Below, one piece after another: positions 17,195 through 26,522 of a stretch of 64,000 nt of DNA (within the stretch, counting starts at the first letter, position 1; each line of letters starts with the position of its first letter). A model generated the notes under the pieces. That model ran no database searches, had not been told where the DNA came from, and saw only the letters and a program-made list of their open reading frames with translations. The position numbers were made by a program, and so were the translations under genes. Source of the stretch: Paenibacillus_T sp033239625 (GTDB lineage: Bacteria; Bacillota; Bacilli; Paenibacillales; Paenibacillaceae). The stretch is taken from NCBI RefSeq assembly GCF_033239625.1, contig NZ_BTCK01000018.1:1-64000 (forward strand), given 5' to 3'.

Positions 17195-18172
17195 ATGGAA
17201 CGCGTATGGACGGAGAAAGAGCCGCTGGTGCCGGAGTGGTATGATCATAAAGAAGAAAAGAAAGAACAAGCCGATGGTACGCCCAAGTTATCAATGAAGC
17301 TCCTATATGGAATGATTCAAGAGTTGAAACAGTGCAGCGAACGTCTTAATGCAAGGCTTGATGAATTCGAGCACTATATGATCGAAGTACAAGCAACCCG
17401 CGCACAGCTGGAAGCGGATGCTGCGAGAACGATCGCTCGCGCGAAAGCTGCTGCTGCACGCCATGATCGCGTTGCTTTCGCGGATGCGGCATTGTCCGCG
17501 CATGCGCATGAACATGGACAAGCTTTTAACGTTGAAATACCTCCTATGTCCGCATCACCGGATACCGCTGATGCCCCCTCCTACGAGCTTGCAGAGACAG
17601 TCGCTGATATGGCGAGCACACCTGTCCCCGAAGAAGCCATTTCACAGATGGATGAAGAGGTTCCGGCAGCCGACGAACCCGCAGTCGCTGCTGCAATCGC
17701 AATCGTTAATGACGATATCGCCCCGACGGCTTCCGCCGAGATCGTCAGCTTCGATTCCGCCGAAGTCGAAGAACCGGCCATGCACAGCCAGGCCCAAACC
17801 GATAATGATGTCCTCGTCTTCGACATCGACGCGATTCCTCTGCACGCGAAGCCAAGCAAGCTGGAGTCGCAGCCTTCTTATCTCATGTCGTTGGCGCAAG
17901 AGGTGATGGGCTTCACAAGCTCGGAAACCGAAGCAGAGGACGGACTCGATCCGGGCGAAGGCGCGAACCCGTTTGATCCGGACAGCTTCGCTGCAGTTAG
18001 TCTAGCGTCGGCTGAGGCAGAAGCTGCGCCGGCCGCTGCTCTTCCTGCAGCTGTTCAACCTAGCACATCAGCAGCCATGTCTTCTCCGTTCTTCACGCCT
18101 CGCTCACAACGTCACCCGTCTTCGAAGAAGACGTTCCTCAGCTTGTTCGGCTTCCGGACCCGCATCTCTTAG
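17195..18172 (+). CDS. acidic low-complexity protein of unknown function
   Basis: 325 residues. A helical, probably coiled-coil segment at about 35-95 (MIQELKQCSERLNARLDEFE) is followed by an Ala/Glu/Asp/Pro-rich unstructured region. The C-terminus is short and basic (SSKKTFLSLFGFRTRIS). It has no signal peptide or membrane helix. I choose the ATG at 17195 because AGGAGG stands ten bases before it; the frame stays open upstream to 17060 without a ribosome site. No family recognised. It converges on the PBP gene and shares a terminator hairpin at 18214-18245. Confidence 0.65.
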   Translation: MERVWTEKEPLVPEWYDHKEEKKEQADGTPKLSMKLLYGMIQELKQCSERLNARLDEFEHYMIEVQATRAQLEADAARTIARAKAAAARHDRVAFADAALSAHAHEHGQAFNVEIPPMSASPDTADAPSYELAETVADMASTPVPEEAISQMDEEVPAADEPAVAAAIAIVNDDIAPTASAEIVSFDSAEVEEPAMHSQAQTDNDVLVFDIDAIPLHAKPSKLESQPSYLMSLAQEVMGFTSSETEAEDGLDPGEGANPFDPDSFAAVSLASAEAEAAPAAALPAAVQPSTSAAMSSPFFTPRSQRHPSSKKTFLSLFGFRTRIS

Positions 18173-18213
18173 AGAAGGATCCGCCTACCATACCTGCCGA
18201 ACGGACCACACAA

Positions 18214-18245
18214 AGCCCTCTGCCAGCGCATGCAGGCAGAGGGCT
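18214..18245. terminator. bidirectional terminator hairpin
   Basis: AGCCCTCTGCC and GGCAGAGGGCT pair perfectly around a 10-nt loop, between convergent genes. T tracts are weak on both sides. Nearly the same hairpin recurs at 20502-20537. Confidence 0.7.
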
Positions 18246-18253
18246 CTTGCGTG

Positions 18254-20302
18254 TTATTGCTTACGGGGCGTACCTGACAACCCAAGTTCATCATCATACG
18301 CATCGAAAATTTGGCGGGCGATCGGCGCGGCGCCTTTGGCACCAAAACCGCCCTCTGGCACAACTACTGCGACAGCCAGCACCGGATTAACGGCTGGCGC
18401 ATAAGCGATAAACACCGCGTTATCGACGATGCGGCCGCCGACGGATTGCTGCGATGTGCCCGTCTTGCTCGCATACGTGTAGTTAACGCCTGCGAATGCC
18501 TCGCTTACGTTAACGAGACGCATGCCTTGCTCGACCTCTTCCCAATATTGCGCTGGGAAGTCGACCGTATTGAGCACCTCCGGCTGCATCGTCTGGACCG
18601 TATGACCGTCCGAGTCGACGATCTTCTCGACAAACTGAGGTTTCATGCGCTTGCCGCGGCTCGCCAGCGTAGCTGTATATTGCGCAAGCTGAAGCACGGT
18701 GTATCGCGCCTGCTGACCGAAAGAAGCACGAATGAGCGCCGACTGTATGCTTGCCGTCTCTGCTTCATGGTAATAATCGATAACGCCTTCCTTCTCAAAT
18801 GGCAGATCGCTGCCCGTCTTGACGCCAAGACCGAACTGCTTCATATAGGCGTCCCACTTGTCTAGACCGGCGATACCTCTATATTTGCTATACAATCGGT
18901 CTCCAACCATCGCCGCCATGAAAGGGTTGGACGATTTGCCGATTGCATGCGCCGGATCAAGGTTGCCATAAGCGTGTTTCAGAGCGTTTTGGATTGGGAC
19001 TTCGCTGCCCTTCTTACCAAAGGTGAACGTACCTGAATCTAGATACGTCGACGTAGTCGTGAACAGTCCCTCGTTCAAGCCGACCAGAACGGAGAGCGGC
19101 TTCTGCGTCGAACCGAGCATGACCATCGACGGCGCATGTTTGCCTGCTTCCTTCTCATCCTCGTAAGGGGCAAGTACGTCTCGGATCGTTCCGTTTATCA
19201 AATAATATTCGCTGTTATCCAGATCTTCTTGACTGATGCTGCCTCCGGACCAAACATTCGGGTTATAATCCGGCATGCTCGCCATCGCCACAACCTTGCC
19301 CGTGTTTACTTCCATCGCTACCGCATAACCGGTCTTCGGTTTCTGGTTCGCCTTCAGAATGTCTGGACTTGTTTTCAAATAAGCAAGATGTCGCGTAATC
19401 GCATCCTCCGTCCGCAGCTGAACGTTCTTGTTTATCGTCAGATACAGATCGTCGCCCTTCTCCGGATTCGTGATCGTCGGCGGGCCGATGATCTTGCTGA
19501 GCGCGTTGATCGGATAAATCTTAAGGCCGTTCTTGCCACGCAGCACATCCTGGTACATCAGCTCGATGCCGTCCAAGCCAACATCTTCTTGATCAAGATA
19601 GGTTAACTTGGGATCCGTCGTATTCTCCTTCTTATCCTTATAGAAATTAAGTCCTTTCGTATTAACGGCTGAGTTGAATTTCTTCAAGTATCCGACCAAC
19701 TGAACAGCAATAGAGCTATTGTCATAACGGCGCACGCTCTCTTCAACGATGTCGATGCCATCGAATAGATCGCGATTTTCCATGAAATAGGCAATCTCAT
19801 CGTTCGTCAAATCCGTCTTTATTCTCCGCGGCGTCGAAATTGTATTCTTCTTAAATCCAAGGTCGAGCTGACGGATGACATCATCGGCCGTCATCTGCTC
19901 GGCAGGATTGCCGTATTTCACGAATATCGATGCAAGCTGATTGGCGAACGGACGCATCCTTTCCTCGATAATGACCTTCTGCTCCTTCGCGGTCGATCCC
20001 TTAGGCAGATTCTTGCGAATGTCAGGATCGAGCTTGTAGTAGAGTGATTGTGTCGATGTCGAGTACGCGATCGGATGTCCCGTCGAATCTAGAATGTTGC
20101 CGCGGATCGGCGCAATCGTGACCCTCTGCGAGCGAATTTTGATCTCCTCTGCCTTAAGCGAAGGACCTTCTACGAATTGCAGAATGGCAAGCCGTATAAT
20201 AAGCACGCTGAACATAAGAAAAACAATAAAAAAATAAGCATTTAACCGGAACGAGAAGTGCCTCCGGTTCACAATCTTGCGTTTCTGCGGATCGTCCTGC
20301 AT
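18254..20302 (-). CDS. class B penicillin-binding protein, PBP2 type (copy A)
   Basis: 682 residues. One membrane anchor (about 21-42), a PBP dimerisation domain, and a transpeptidase domain with all three active-site motifs: S398-T-Q-K401, S457-x-N459 and K613-T-G615. The enzyme crosslinks peptidoglycan stems outside the membrane; PBP2/PbpA/PbpH types work in elongation or sporulation. It is an evident tandem paralogue of the gene at 22311-24467, about 85 percent identical by eye, separated from it by an HtrA-type protease. It ends 36 residues earlier than that copy. GGAGGAG precedes the ATG, at a rather long 13 bases. Confidence 0.93.
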   Translation of the reverse strand: MQDDPQKRKIVNRRHFSFRLNAYFFIVFLMFSVLIIRLAILQFVEGPSLKAEEIKIRSQRVTIAPIRGNILDSTGHPIAYSTSTQSLYYKLDPDIRKNLPKGSTAKEQKVIIEERMRPFANQLASIFVKYGNPAEQMTADDVIRQLDLGFKKNTISTPRRIKTDLTNDEIAYFMENRDLFDGIDIVEESVRRYDNSSIAVQLVGYLKKFNSAVNTKGLNFYKDKKENTTDPKLTYLDQEDVGLDGIELMYQDVLRGKNGLKIYPINALSKIIGPPTITNPEKGDDLYLTINKNVQLRTEDAITRHLAYLKTSPDILKANQKPKTGYAVAMEVNTGKVVAMASMPDYNPNVWSGGSISQEDLDNSEYYLINGTIRDVLAPYEDEKEAGKHAPSMVMLGSTQKPLSVLVGLNEGLFTTTSTYLDSGTFTFGKKGSEVPIQNALKHAYGNLDPAHAIGKSSNPFMAAMVGDRLYSKYRGIAGLDKWDAYMKQFGLGVKTGSDLPFEKEGVIDYYHEAETASIQSALIRASFGQQARYTVLQLAQYTATLASRGKRMKPQFVEKIVDSDGHTVQTMQPEVLNTVDFPAQYWEEVEQGMRLVNVSEAFAGVNYTYASKTGTSQQSVGGRIVDNAVFIAYAPAVNPVLAVAVVVPEGGFGAKGAAPIARQIFDAYDDELGLSGTPRKQ

Positions 20303-20501
20303 GCGTTTGTCGATTCTCCTCCTTCTTCCAATTAACTTCCAGGTCCTGTGGAACTCTCCTTACTTAAACGCGCTCTTGATCCGATATGTTTCCACTACAT
20401 CCATATGCAACCATGCAATATTACCCAAACGATCCAATATTCTAACCTTATTACAAGCAGGTGACTCCAAGTTAATTGCCAGACATACCACATAAGCAAG
20501 A

Positions 20502-20537
20502 AGAGCCCTCTGCCAGCAACTGCCGGCAGAGGGCTCT
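20502..20537 (-). terminator. terminator of the S1C protease gene
   Basis: Minus strand AGAGCCCTCTGCC, loop, GGCAGAGGGCTCT, then TCTTGCTTAT. The stem repeats that at 18214-18245. Confidence 0.75.
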
Positions 20538-20588
20538 TCATTCTGTATGAAAGAAGGAAATGAGTACTTAAGAGATTGAAAAATGCTG

Positions 20589-22127
20589 TTAGCGCAGCTT
20601 AACGACCGCGGATGTCTTGCCTTGATAGTCGAGAACGGTGTAGTGCAGACGCCATTTGCCGTCGCCAAGCGATGTTACTTCGCCTTGATCGTAGCCCTGC
20701 GGCTCAAAATCATAGACACGGTCGAAGTTGATGACAATGCGAATGGTTTCATCGGCAAGACGCTTGCGAAGTTCATAACCGGTGTTGAACGCCCACAGTC
20801 CTAGTTGATCCTTCGTTTTCTCACCATAAAGGGAGTAGAAAATCGGGTCAATGTTCGCTTCGAATACAAGCCATCCTTTGTCATCGCGCTTGACTGTCCA
20901 ATCCGTCAATGTCGCAGCCATATCGGCAGTCGTATCGATCTGCACGAAATTCTTCTTCATGAAGGCCGCGAGTTGTTCCGTCGACAAGTCCTTCAGCGAT
21001 TCAGGCAGCTTGGAAGGAATGAATTTCGGCGTCTGATCCGGTTTAGCAATATAGTCGACGAGAAGATCAAGCACATCGGAAATCGAAACCGCAAAGTTGA
21101 TGTCCATATTCACATCGTCGTACCCTAGCGTGTTAATGCCGATAAGCTCGCCATACTGATTGAACAAGCCGCCGCCGGAGCTGCCGTGATCAATCGGTGC
21201 ACTGATCTGGATGTATGTAGTTTCTCCTTCTTCGGTGATGTTGCTGACAATACCGTCGGTCGCCGTGTTCTGCACACCGAGCGGGCTGCCGATCGCAACA
21301 ACCGCGTCCCCTTTACTGATATCGTATGGACTTGCGAACGAGACTGGTTCGATGCCCAGCGGCTTCTTCGTCTTGACGATGACGAGGTCATCCGATTCAT
21401 TGCTCGCAACAACCCCTTCGATCTCGAACGTGCGTCCATCAACGTCATAAGCCTTAGCAGATGAAGCCTCATACATAACATGGTAGTTCGTCAAGATCTC
21501 GTTCGAACCGATAATAACGCCGCTGCCTTGTCCAAGATCCGTCTGAATCATAACGACCTTCTCATCATTGAGCGCAACGTTCTGCGTTGTCGTCAGAATC
21601 TGACTTGCGCGCTCCTGCTCCCACTGCTGCTGTTCTTGCTCCATAAGCGCTTCATAGGAGGTAATCACGACTTTCCGCTCAGCAGCTTTCCAAGCGACTT
21701 CTGCCCCTAATGCTTCGCCAACGAATCGCAGCGGTACATAAGTCGTGCCTTTGACCAATTCAGCAGGCGCTGCGAGCTTCATGTTCTTCCCGTTTACCGT
21801 TGCCGTGCTGGAACCGACCTTCAAAGAAATCGTCGTCATGCCCTTGCGGGAGATGATCGTCTTCGTGCTTGGCTCGTAAGTCACACTGGCATCCAATGCT
21901 TTGAAAATAGCTGACATAGGTACGAACGTGACCCCATTATGTATATACGGGGTTTGCGAGAGCGCAAGCTTCTTACCGTCGAGGTAAACGGCAATGTCCG
22001 ACTGAACGGATGCTGCCTGATTCGTTGCTGCGTGCGCCGTCAGCGCTCCGCCGCTCGTGAGTGGTGCAATGGCAACCGATGCTGCCAGCGTCGAGGCAAC
22101 TACCCATTTTGCAAAATGCTGTTTCAC
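20589..22127 (-). CDS. secreted HtrA-type serine protease with stalk domain
   Basis: 512 residues. A signal peptide (cleavage near AHAATNQA) leads into a copper amine oxidase N-terminal-like domain (about 45-155: two YVPL/FVP.S repeats with VEALGA-type motifs), a Gln/Glu-rich linker, and a trypsin-like domain. The catalytic triad reads H216 (TNYHV), D247 (SDDLVIVK) and S317 (DHGSSGGG). No PDZ domain follows; instead a C-terminal region of about 150 residues is unassigned. The stalk domain is common on Paenibacillus surface proteins and probably holds the protease in the wall. It sits between two PBP2 paralogues on the same strand. Confidence 0.9.
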   Translation of the reverse strand: MKQHFAKWVVASTLAASVAIAPLTSGGALTAHAATNQAASVQSDIAVYLDGKKLALSQTPYIHNGVTFVPMSAIFKALDASVTYEPSTKTIISRKGMTTISLKVGSSTATVNGKNMKLAAPAELVKGTTYVPLRFVGEALGAEVAWKAAERKVVITSYEALMEQEQQQWEQERASQILTTTQNVALNDEKVVMIQTDLGQGSGVIIGSNEILTNYHVMYEASSAKAYDVDGRTFEIEGVVASNESDDLVIVKTKKPLGIEPVSFASPYDISKGDAVVAIGSPLGVQNTATDGIVSNITEEGETTYIQISAPIDHGSSGGGLFNQYGELIGINTLGYDDVNMDINFAVSISDVLDLLVDYIAKPDQTPKFIPSKLPESLKDLSTEQLAAFMKKNFVQIDTTADMAATLTDWTVKRDDKGWLVFEANIDPIFYSLYGEKTKDQLGLWAFNTGYELRKRLADETIRIVINFDRVYDFEPQGYDQGEVTSLGDGKWRLHYTVLDYQGKTSAVVKLR

Positions 22128-22226
22128 TAATTCGTTCCTCCAGCTCTCCTATTAATCTATCAAGACTATCCTATCATTCCAATAAACGCATTGTCTATTA
22201 ATGCAAACTGAAAATTCACGACAAAA

Positions 22227-22274
22227 GGCCCTCCCAGCCTGCCCCGATCGTAGGACATAACAGCTGGAAGAGCC
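22227..22274 (-). terminator. terminator of PBP copy B
   Basis: Minus strand GGCTCTTCCAGC and GCTGGGAGGGCC form a 12-bp stem with G-U pairs, followed by TTTTGTC. Confidence 0.7.
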
Positions 22275-22310
22275 TTATTGATGTTGATATACATGTTTAC
22301 ATGAGATTAA

Positions 22311-24467
22311 TTAATCGACGTTCGCGTCCTCGTCTGTCGTACCGCCCGTTACGGGTGCGCCGCCTGTCGGCGACTGCTGGGTTCCGTTCGTTACGCCAGA
22401 TGTCGAATTGTTAGAGGAGCTCGCCTTGCGAGGCGTCCCGTTCAAACCGATCTCATCGTCATACGCGTCGAAAATTTGGCGGGCGATCGGCGCAGCGCCT
22501 TTGGCGCCGAAGCCGCCCTCTGGTACGACGACTGCGACAGCCAGCACCGGATTAACGGCTGGCGCATAAGCGATGAACACCGCGTTATCGACGATTTTGC
22601 CCCCGACGGATTGCTGCGATGTACCCGTCTTACTTGCATACGTGTAGTTAACGCCAGAGAATGCTGCACTCACGTTAACGAGCCGCATGCCTTGTTCAAC
22701 CTCTTCCCAGTACTCTTCCGGGAAGTCGACCGTATTCAGCACTTCCGGCTCAATGCTCTGAACGACATGACCATCGGAATCGACGATCTTATCGACGAAC
22801 TGCGGCTTCATCCGCTTGCCGCGGCTGGCCAGCGTGGCTGTATATTGCGCAAGCTGCAGCACCGTGTAACGAGCCTGTTGACCGAAGGAAGCACGAATAA
22901 GTGCGGACTGCGTGCTTGCAGTCTCTGCTTCGTGGTAATACTCGATGATGCCTTCGTTCTCGAACGGCAGATCGCTGCCGGTCTTGATGCCAAGACCGAA
23001 TTCCTTCATGTAGGCGTCCCACTTGTTTACGCCATCGAGACCGGTATACTTGCGATACATGCGGTCACCGACCATCGCCGCCATGAATGGGTTGGACGAT
23101 TTGCCGATGGCATGAGCCGGGTCGAGTGTACCGTAAGCATGGTTCAATGCGTTCCGAATAACGACCTGACTGTTCTTCTTACCGAAGGTGAATGTACCGG
23201 TGTCGGGATACGTCGTTGATGTCGTGAACAGCTTCTCGTTCAAGCCGACCAGAATGGAGAGCGGCTTCTGCGTCGAACCGAGCATGACCATCGACGGCGC
23301 ATGTTTGCCCGCTTCCTTCTCATCCTCGTATGGCGCGAGCACGTCACGAATCGTTCCGTTCTTCAAATAATATTCGATGTTGTCATAATCTTCTTGGCTA
23401 ATGCTGCCGCCGGACCAGACGTTCGTATTGTAATCCGGCATGCTCGCCATTGCGATGACTTTGCCCGTCTTGACTTCCATCGCAACCGCATAGCCGGTTT
23501 TCGGCTTCTGATTCACCTTCAGAATGTCCGGACTTGTCTTCAGATACGCAAGATGATTCGTAATTGCATCTTCCGTCCGCAGCTGCACATTCTTGTTGAT
23601 CGTCAGATACAGATCGTCGCCCTTCTCAGGGTTCGTAATCGTCGGCGGTCCGATGATTTTGCTGAGTGCATTGATCGGATAAATCTTAAGCCCGTTCTTG
23701 CCGCGCAATACATCTTGATACATCAGCTCGATGCCGTCCATGCCGACATCTTCTTGGTCCAGATATTTGAGCTTCGGATCCGTCGTATTCTCTTTCTTAT
23801 CCTTATAGAAATCCAAACCTTTCGTATTAACGGCGGAATTGAATTTCTTCAAATAACCGACCAACTGAACGGCGATGGTGCTATTGTCATAATGCCGAAC
23901 GCTTTCTTCGACGATATCGATGCCATCAAACAGATCGCGATTTTCCATGAAATAAGCGATTTCATCGTTCGTCAGGTCCGTCTTGATTCGACGCGGCGTC
24001 GAGATCGTGTTCTTCTTAAACCCGAGGTCGAGCTGGCGAATGACATCGTCCGCCGTCATCTGCTTAGCAGGGTCGCCGTATTCAGCGAATATCGAAGCGA
24101 GCTGCTCGGCGAACGGGCGCATCCGCTCTTCGATGACCGCTTGCTGCTCCTTCGCGGTGGAGTCCTTCGGCAGCTTCTTCCGAATATCCGGATCGAGCTT
24201 GAAGTAGAGCGATTGCGTCGATGTCGAATACGCGATCGGATAGCCCGTCGAATCGAGAATGTCGCCTCGAATCGGCGGAATCATCACCTTCTGCGAGCCG
24301 ATGTTGTTCTCCTCCGCTTTAAGCCCAGGACCTTCTACGAATTGCAGAATGGCAAGCCGTATAATAAGTACGCTGAACAAAAGAAAAATAACAAAAAAGT
24401 ACGCGTTCAGCCGGAACGAAAAATGCCGCCTGTTCACAATTTCGCGTTTTTGTGGATCGTCCTGCAT
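22311..24467 (-). CDS. class B penicillin-binding protein, PBP2 type (copy B)
   Basis: 718 residues with the same layout as the copy at 18254-20302: N-terminal anchor, dimerisation domain, and transpeptidase motifs STQK (398-401), SSN and SKTG. Most of the sequence is identical, including MQDDPQKR at the start. It differs in a 36-residue C-terminal extension rich in Ser, Thr, Gly and Asn (ending DEDANVD), which is likely unstructured. AAGGAG lies upstream of the ATG. The duplication looks fairly recent, since similarity holds across the whole protein and at DNA level. Confidence 0.93.
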   Translation of the reverse strand: MQDDPQKREIVNRRHFSFRLNAYFFVIFLLFSVLIIRLAILQFVEGPGLKAEENNIGSQKVMIPPIRGDILDSTGYPIAYSTSTQSLYFKLDPDIRKKLPKDSTAKEQQAVIEERMRPFAEQLASIFAEYGDPAKQMTADDVIRQLDLGFKKNTISTPRRIKTDLTNDEIAYFMENRDLFDGIDIVEESVRHYDNSTIAVQLVGYLKKFNSAVNTKGLDFYKDKKENTTDPKLKYLDQEDVGMDGIELMYQDVLRGKNGLKIYPINALSKIIGPPTITNPEKGDDLYLTINKNVQLRTEDAITNHLAYLKTSPDILKVNQKPKTGYAVAMEVKTGKVIAMASMPDYNTNVWSGGSISQEDYDNIEYYLKNGTIRDVLAPYEDEKEAGKHAPSMVMLGSTQKPLSILVGLNEKLFTTSTTYPDTGTFTFGKKNSQVVIRNALNHAYGTLDPAHAIGKSSNPFMAAMVGDRMYRKYTGLDGVNKWDAYMKEFGLGIKTGSDLPFENEGIIEYYHEAETASTQSALIRASFGQQARYTVLQLAQYTATLASRGKRMKPQFVDKIVDSDGHVVQSIEPEVLNTVDFPEEYWEEVEQGMRLVNVSAAFSGVNYTYASKTGTSQQSVGGKIVDNAVFIAYAPAVNPVLAVAVVVPEGGFGAKGAAPIARQIFDAYDDEIGLNGTPRKASSSNNSTSGVTNGTQQSPTGGAPVTGGTTDEDANVD

Positions 24468-24576
24468 GTGCCGTAGCTTCTCCTTCCTCTCCCGATAGAC
24501 GGCTGAACCGTATCAGGATTATAACGATCAATCTTTACAACGTGGGTAGAGCTTCATAAGTTGCCCTAAGCGGTTA

Positions 24577-25773
24577 TCAAACCGATGGGATATGCGTGCT
24601 CTCGAACCCTGGCGGATTAAACCAATCGCCCGACATCGCCCAAGTCGCATCCAGCGGCACCCATATAGCATTACCCTCAGGACCCGCAATTCTAACTTCG
24701 TTCCATGCATGCGGTCCGAAGCCGCTAGCGGTAGTGCCGCCCATGCCAGTTACAACACGCACTTCAAGCCCTGTCGCCCGAGCCATTACCGCATACAGAC
24801 GGGACACATCGATGCAAACGCCAAGTCTCGTCCGGAAGGTATCCGCCGGCGTCTGCTCCTTCCATATGCCATGTTCCTCATAGTTACGCGCCTTATCCCA
24901 ATCATATGCAATACGCGTACCGACCCAGCGATATAGGGCCCTTGCCTTCTCTTCATCGGTCGTTGCATTCTTCGTGACGGCAAGCGATGCCTCCGCGATA
25001 TTATCCGGTATCGCATAGTCTTTGATCTCGTACTTGCGCTGAATGATCCGCTGCAGCTCATCGCCGACCGCTTCGGTCAGGACCGGTCCCCGATCCGCTA
25101 GCAATTGCCCCGCCACTGGCTCCAGCAGCTGCGCGGATGCTTCGCTATACACGTCTGACGATCGAATGTGCTCCGTGAACGGACCGCTGGGGGACAGCGT
25201 CGCGTACACGAATAGCGCAGCGATTAATAGCAGCGACCGGACGGCGCCATGTACCGCGCCAATAATGCCGCCGACAGCGCGGCTTGCCATTCTGCCTCCG
25301 GGAAGCAGACGACGACCTTCATCAAAGTCAAGGACCGCACGGCCGTCCATTCCTCTGGAACGCCGTCCTCCAAGCCGTTCGACCCGCCGCTCGAGCGGCG
25401 ACGCCAGACGGGCAGCGGCAAGCCGGAAGACGCCGTACAGCAGCAGCATGAGAACGCCATAACGGAATAGAGCGAAGTCGCTTAAGCTCGTCACGAATGT
25501 ATACCATAACTGAACAAGCGAGCCTACCTCCTTCTCGGGAGGATGAACGCCTGCAAGCAGCTTCGCAATCACAGGAGAGAGCAGGGCTGCGGTCTTCCAT
25601 GCCGCGAAGAAGGATAATAGCATGAGAACGCCGTCCCATACAAAAAAGAAAAGGCGCTTCGCGGAGCCCGATGCGCCTTTGACCAGCCCTTGCACAAGCG
25701 AAACGAGCAGCAGCGCCATAATGATCAGCGCCACTGGCTCGAACGTCGTTATTGCATGTATCCAGGATGCCAT
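24577..25773 (-). CDS. membrane protein with transglutaminase-like domain
   Basis: 398 residues. The first 195 hold four or five membrane helices arranged like CvpA/colicin V-type proteins (VKGASGSAKRLFF, GGIIGAVHGAVRS). The C-terminal part (about 270-385) is a transglutaminase/papain-like core with triad C320 (LGVCIDVS), H355 (GPHAWNE) and D375 (PLDATW). Such extracellular domains act as peptidases or crosslinkers on wall or surface proteins. It lies upstream of PBP copy B on the same strand, 109 bp away, which suggests a wall role. Confidence 0.85.
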   Translation of the reverse strand: MASWIHAITTFEPVALIIMALLLVSLVQGLVKGASGSAKRLFFFVWDGVLMLLSFFAAWKTAALLSPVIAKLLAGVHPPEKEVGSLVQLWYTFVTSLSDFALFRYGVLMLLLYGVFRLAAARLASPLERRVERLGGRRSRGMDGRAVLDFDEGRRLLPGGRMASRAVGGIIGAVHGAVRSLLLIAALFVYATLSPSGPFTEHIRSSDVYSEASAQLLEPVAGQLLADRGPVLTEAVGDELQRIIQRKYEIKDYAIPDNIAEASLAVTKNATTDEEKARALYRWVGTRIAYDWDKARNYEEHGIWKEQTPADTFRTRLGVCIDVSRLYAVMARATGLEVRVVTGMGGTTASGFGPHAWNEVRIAGPEGNAIWVPLDATWAMSGDWFNPPGFESTHIPSV

Positions 25774-25858
25774 ATGATCCGCTCCTCTAGCTGCAACACG
25801 ATCCGCTTGACTGCCATCTTTATACCCTATCGGCAGCCACAGCCTAATGCAGGATTAC

Positions 25859-26296
25859 CTAACTGTTGCTCTTGGCTGTATCGATCAATGTCCGGATCGT
25901 ATCGTCGATCTTCCAACTGCCGATCTTCGTGCCGCGGAACTTGACTTCCACCTCATCGGCATTGGGCTTGCCTGTCAGCTCCAAATTGTCCGTCTTCACG
26001 GTAAAGGAGCCATCGCCATTCTTCGTATACGTCGCTTCCGACGCCTCGCCTGCCATAGCCGAGATCGCTTCCTGCTTCACGCTGTCTGCCACTTTACCGC
26101 CAATCGACTTCACATCTTCGAGCGAGTAACCGCTGTATGCAATAACTCCGATGACGATAATCGCAACGAGCGCCCATTTCACGACGGTGCGCACAATTCC
26201 AATAATAACGAACAAGGCGACAAGCGCGAGCGCAAGAATCAGCCAATTGTCCTCGAAAAATGTTTTCCACGTCTCTGTGTCATAGACGAAATCCAT
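25859..26296 (-). CDS. small membrane protein of unknown function
   Basis: 145 residues. Two closely spaced membrane helices (about 18-36 and 39-60, LALALVALFVIIGIV and WALVAIIVIGVIAYSG) are followed by a soluble domain of about 80 residues predicted as beta strands (GSFTVKTDNLELTGKP, EVEVKFRGTKIGSWKID). No known family recognised. It lies 86 bp upstream of the transglutaminase-like gene on the same strand and may be cotranscribed. AGGGGGATATC stands before the ATG. Confidence 0.7.
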   Translation of the reverse strand: MDFVYDTETWKTFFEDNWLILALALVALFVIIGIVRTVVKWALVAIIVIGVIAYSGYSLEDVKSIGGKVADSVKQEAISAMAGEASEATYTKNGDGSFTVKTDNLELTGKPNADEVEVKFRGTKIGSWKIDDTIRTLIDTAKSNS

Positions 26297-26344
26297 CTAG
26301 AAGATATCCCCCTTATTATACGGCGCATTCTCTTACATTTCAAA

Positions 26345-26364
26345 GACCGCTTTTGATCAAGAAG
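26345..26364 (+). repeat. copy of a dispersed extragenic repeat
   Basis: GACCGCTTTTGATCAAGAAG resembles the core of the longer elements at 53651-53686 and 54868-54900 (GTCCGCTTTTGATCACGAAG). Confidence 0.45.
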
Positions 26365-26522
26365 CATCGAACACGATCAGAACTATTATCCATTATAACC
26401 GAGGAATGGCGGTCGGTAAACGGAAGCCCGACGCTTTGCGAGGCGGACAGGCGGCATATCCTGTCCATGCGCCGCGTACAAGTACATAGAGCAGACTTTT
26501 AACGAAGGAGGGCTTGGCTGCT

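Noticed and set aside
23301..24476. 391-residue plus-strand frame
   Set aside because: Antisense shadow of PBP copy B; no independent motif.
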